From contig DASUZD010000014.1 of NCBI GenBank assembly GCA_036377055.1, positions 1 to 26,606 on the forward strand: a DNA stretch of 26,606 nucleotides, read 5' to 3'. A model generated the notes under the pieces. The model had not been told where the DNA came from and made no database searches. It was given only the letters and a program-made list of their open reading frames with translations. Below, one piece after another: positions 24,807 through 26,606 of the stretch (the stretch's first letter is position 1; every line of letters begins with the position of its first letter). The translations under genes and the position numbers were made by a program. This stretch comes from DASUZD01 sp036377055. Lineage in GTDB: Bacteria > Actinomycetota > Thermoleophilia > Gaiellales > Gaiellaceae.

Positions 24807-25123
24807 GCCGTCTCCTCCAGTTCTGTCTTGAGGTCTGCGAGCGCCGAGACGCGGCGCTCCTTGTACTTGTCGATCCACCGGTCGTGGATCAACCGGATCG
24901 GGACCGGGTTCAGGAAGTGCAGCTTCTCCCGGCCCGACCGCCGAGCGACGACGACGCCGGCTTCCTCGAGCACGCGCAGGTGCTTCATCACGCCGAAGCG
25001 CGTCATCTCCAGCTCCGACTCGAGCTCCGTCAGCGTGCGGCCGTCACGCTCGAAGAGCCGGTCGAGCAGATAGCGGCGGGTTGGATCCGCAAGCGCCTTG
25101 AACACGCGGTCGTCGTCGTTCAC
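24803..25123 (-). CDS. ArsR-family transcriptional repressor
   Basis: A 106-residue winged-helix DNA-binding protein. It opens DDDRVFKALADPTRRYLLDRL, the classic ArsR start, with the recognition helix around LESELEMTRFGVMKHLRVLEEAGVV and the wing VARRSGREKLHFLNPVPI. No metal-binding cysteines are present, consistent with the ArsR subgroup paired with AHSA1 proteins and not metal sensors. The start is GTG 25123, with no clear ribosome site and a short distance to the probable promoter, so the message may be leaderless. The stop overlaps the AHSA1 start. A perfect palindrome 11 bases upstream of the start is the likely autoregulatory operator. Confidence 0.93.
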   Translation of the reverse strand: MNDDDRVFKALADPTRRYLLDRLFERDGRTLTELESELEMTRFGVMKHLRVLEEAGVVVARRSGREKLHFLNPVPIRLIHDRWIDKYKERRVSALADLKTELEETA

Positions 25124-25134
25124 GGTGCGATGTT

Positions 25135-25154
25135 ATGTGACCAATCAGTCACAT
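25135..25154. promoter_or_regulatory. Palindromic operator between arsR and the divergent small gene
   Basis: ATGTGAC (25135-25141) and GTCACAT (25148-25154) are perfect 7-base inverted arms with a 6-base spacer. The site lies between the divergent starts at 25123 and 25190, where an ArsR dimer could repress its own operon and perhaps the neighbour. Confidence 0.7.
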
Positions 25155-25189
25155 GTCAAGGTGCGGGCGGCGGATACGGTGGAGCCGAC

Positions 25190-25486
25190 ATGGACGGACG
25201 CGAGCAGGCGATCGCCGATCTGCTGCACGAGGCGGCGGAGACGCACCACGTCGTGTACCGGATCACCGACGGCGAGGACCCGGATTGGGGGTCGTGGTAC
25301 GCCGACTGGCTGCTCGACCATTCCGAGCTCCCGGAGCGCCTCGGGACGAAGCCGGTCCGTAGCGAGCTCGTCTACATGCTCGTCAAGCTCGACAAGGAGT
25401 ACACCGCGGCAAAGCCGAGCGAGCGCTGGGAGGACGTCTACGCGCGCGAGCTGCTGATCTCATTCGGCTCACAGGGCGCCGGATAA
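25190..25486 (+). CDS. Small conserved-looking hypothetical protein
   Basis: A 98-residue acidic protein that I cannot assign to a named family. It reads as a genuine folded protein: an N-terminal helix EQAIADLLHEAAETHHVVYRI, an aromatic DPDWGSWYADWLLD segment, and a C-terminal helix WEDVYARELLISFG. There is no signal peptide or membrane helix. ATG 25190 has GGAG six bases upstream. It is divergent from the ArsR gene and shares its operator region, so it may be co-regulated. No catalytic motif is evident. Confidence 0.8.
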   Translation: MDGREQAIADLLHEAAETHHVVYRITDGEDPDWGSWYADWLLDHSELPERLGTKPVRSELVYMLVKLDKEYTAAKPSERWEDVYARELLISFGSQGAG

Positions 25487-25546
25487 CAGAGCGCTAGCCG
25501 TGCGAGGGACTCCAGTACGCGTAGACGCGTCCCGGCCGGCCAGTCG

Positions 25547-25559
25547 GGGGTCTGACCCC
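25547..25559. repeat. GGGGTCTGACCCC palindrome, copy 1
   Basis: A 13-base perfect palindrome with a single central T, continuing GGTT on the plus strand. It lies in the non-coding gap 25487-25722. An identical second copy lies exactly 100 bases downstream. Such GGGGTC-centred palindromes occur in many bacteria as dispersed REP-like repeats. Confidence 0.8.
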
Positions 25560-25646
25560 GGTTCTGCGCGAAACGCGCGCGCCTGATCCACAGCGCGGCG
25601 ACAAGATCATGGTTCCTGGCGCGATCGCCAGCCGTGGCCGAGATCC

Positions 25647-25659
25647 GGGGTCTGACCCC
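25647..25659. repeat. GGGGTCTGACCCC palindrome, copy 2
   Basis: The second copy, here a 17-base palindrome (CCGGGGTC-T-GACCCCGG) followed by TT. It lies 63 bases from the stop of the minus-strand SIS gene, so it could also act as a transcript-end hairpin. Apart from the two palindromes I see no gene in 25487-25722. Confidence 0.8.
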
Positions 25660-25722
25660 GGTTACGCACGCAGCACGCGCGAACATCACACACGCCGACC
25701 GTCCCCGGCGGGCGGGCCCGAT

Positions 25723-26606
25723 TCAGCGGGTCAGCGTGACCTTCGTGAGGCCGAGCGGGCGATCGACGTCGATCCCGCGCAGCGTTGCGAGCCGCACGGC
25801 GGCGACCTGGCCCGGGATCACGGTCAGGAGGGGGCTCAGCCACTCCGGCGGCGCGCCGACGAGCGGGAGCGCGGTGTCCGCCGCAGCGAGAACCTCGCGA
25901 TCGTCGCTGATCGCGATCGCCTCCGGGCCTCGCTCGCGCACCTTCGCGATCGTGTCGACCATGCTGCCGAGCGCGCGCCCGGACGGCGCGACGAAGATCA
26001 CCGGCCGGCCGCGCTTGAGCGCCGCGATCGGACCGTGCAGGAGGTCCGGCGGCGACCACGGCTCGAACGGGATCCCGGACAGCTCGCGGACCTTCAGCGC
26101 GATCTCGAACGCGGTCCCGTAGTTGATGCCGCGCGCGACGACGCTGCCGCTCTCGACGTCGCTGTAAGCGTCCAGCCGCTCGGCCTGCGCGAGCGACGAC
26201 TCGACCTGCTCGCGGACGAGCGCCGGCATCGCTCTCAGCTCGCGCACGCGCTCGTCGTCCCGGGTGAACGCAGCCGAGAGGAGAGCGACGGCGGCGAGCG
26301 AGTTCAGGTAGGTCTTCGTCGCCGCGACGGCACGCTCTTCGCCAGCGTGCAGGCACAGCGTCCACTCGGCCGCCTGCGCGAGCGGCGACGTCGGGTCGTT
26401 CGTGATCGCGAGCGTGGGCGCACCCTGCGATCGACCCGCGGCGACGACACCGACGACGTCCGGTGAGGCGCCCGACTGGCTGATCCCGATCACCAGCGTG
26501 TCGCGCAGGTCGGGCTGGGCGCCGTACACCGACACCACGGACGGTGTGCCGAGGGCAACCGACAAGCCGTGCCGGATGCCGAGCACGTACTGGGCGTACA
26601 GCGCGG
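25723..26606 (-). CDS. SIS-domain sugar isomerase/aminotransferase-like protein, partial at right edge
   Basis: A phosphosugar-binding protein with two SIS domains, as in the isomerase half of GlmS and in AgaS-type enzymes. The first domain shows LVIGISQSGASPDVVGVV, with the Ser/Gly loop that binds sugar phosphate, then LAITNDPTSPLAQAAEW and VAATKTYLNSLAAVALL. The second has GSVVARGINYGTAFEIALKVRE and DLLHGPIAAL. The reading frame continues beyond 26606 without a start: the residues before GTG 26586 (ALYAQYV) belong to the usual family sequence, so the N-terminus is outside the window. At least 293 residues are present; family members are about 330-350. No glutaminase domain is visible here. 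Confidence 0.92.
   Translation of the reverse strand, partial: ALYAQYVLGIRHGLSVALGTPSVVSVYGAQPDLRDTLVIGISQSGASPDVVGVVAAGRSQGAPTLAITNDPTSPLAQAAEWTLCLHAGEERAVAATKTYLNSLAAVALLSAAFTRDDERVRELRAMPALVREQVESSLAQAERLDAYSDVESGSVVARGINYGTAFEIALKVRELSGIPFEPWSPPDLLHGPIAALKRGRPVIFVAPSGRALGSMVDTIAKVRERGPEAIAISDDREVLAAADTALPLVGAPPEWLSPLLTVIPGQVAAVRLATLRGIDVDRPLGLTKVTLTR

Overview
This is a high-GC (roughly 70% by eye), densely coded bacterial window. Several features together suggest an actinobacterium, most likely a Thermoleophilia/Gaiellales-like soil lineage: the codon usage, an ECF41/SigJ-type sigma factor, a DrrA/DrrB-type exporter, a CsxA-type exo-glucosaminidase, and many ATGA/GTGA stop-start overlaps. 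This placement is an inference. It makes the sigma-54 apparatus described below surprising, because RpoN is usually regarded as absent from Actinomycetota.

Layout. (1) 1-3164, minus strand: a coupled operon of a DegT/DnrJ/EryC1/StrS aminotransferase and two Gfo/Idh/MocA oxidoreductases; the second runs off the left edge. (2) 3227-14700, plus strand: a DUF2278 (YukJ-like) gene, then rpoN behind a perfect -24/-12 promoter, then a seven-gene operon behind a second -24/-12 promoter. That operon encodes two paralogous proteins with acidic heads and glycine-zipper cores, an HEVGH zinc metallopeptidase-like protein, a 645-residue protein I do not recognise, an AONS-type PLP enzyme, an M20 peptidase and an amidohydrolase. 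The last genes are joined by ATGA overlaps. (3) 14697-17817, minus strand: a secreted four-repeat cysteine protein (DUF7450-like), a membrane protein, and an AAA+ sigma-54 activator with a GAFTGA loop and a degenerate receiver domain. (4) 18033-20799: an ECF41 sigma factor divergent from an ABC exporter. Both sides of the shared 79-base region carry ECF41-type promoter matches with 16-base spacers. The exporter permease gene is frameshifted near its end. (5) 20796-24205, minus strand: an exo-beta-D-glucosaminidase and a polysaccharide deacetylase, probably for chitin/chitosan use. (6) 24345-25486: a GTG-started ArsR repressor coupled to an AHSA1/SRPBCC protein, with a palindromic operator, and a divergent small protein. 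(7) 25487-26606: two GGGGTCTGACCCC palindromes exactly 100 bases apart, then a partial SIS-domain sugar isomerase.

The most interesting part is 3.2-17.8 kb. It looks like a self-contained sigma-54 island: rpoN, a probable dedicated activator, promoters, and an operon of structural or precursor-like proteins with processing-type enzymes. I do not recognise it as a described system. A reasonable working hypothesis is a sigma-54-switched, exported or self-assembling glycine-zipper protein pair with its own protease and tailoring enzymes. The sequence alone does not establish its function.
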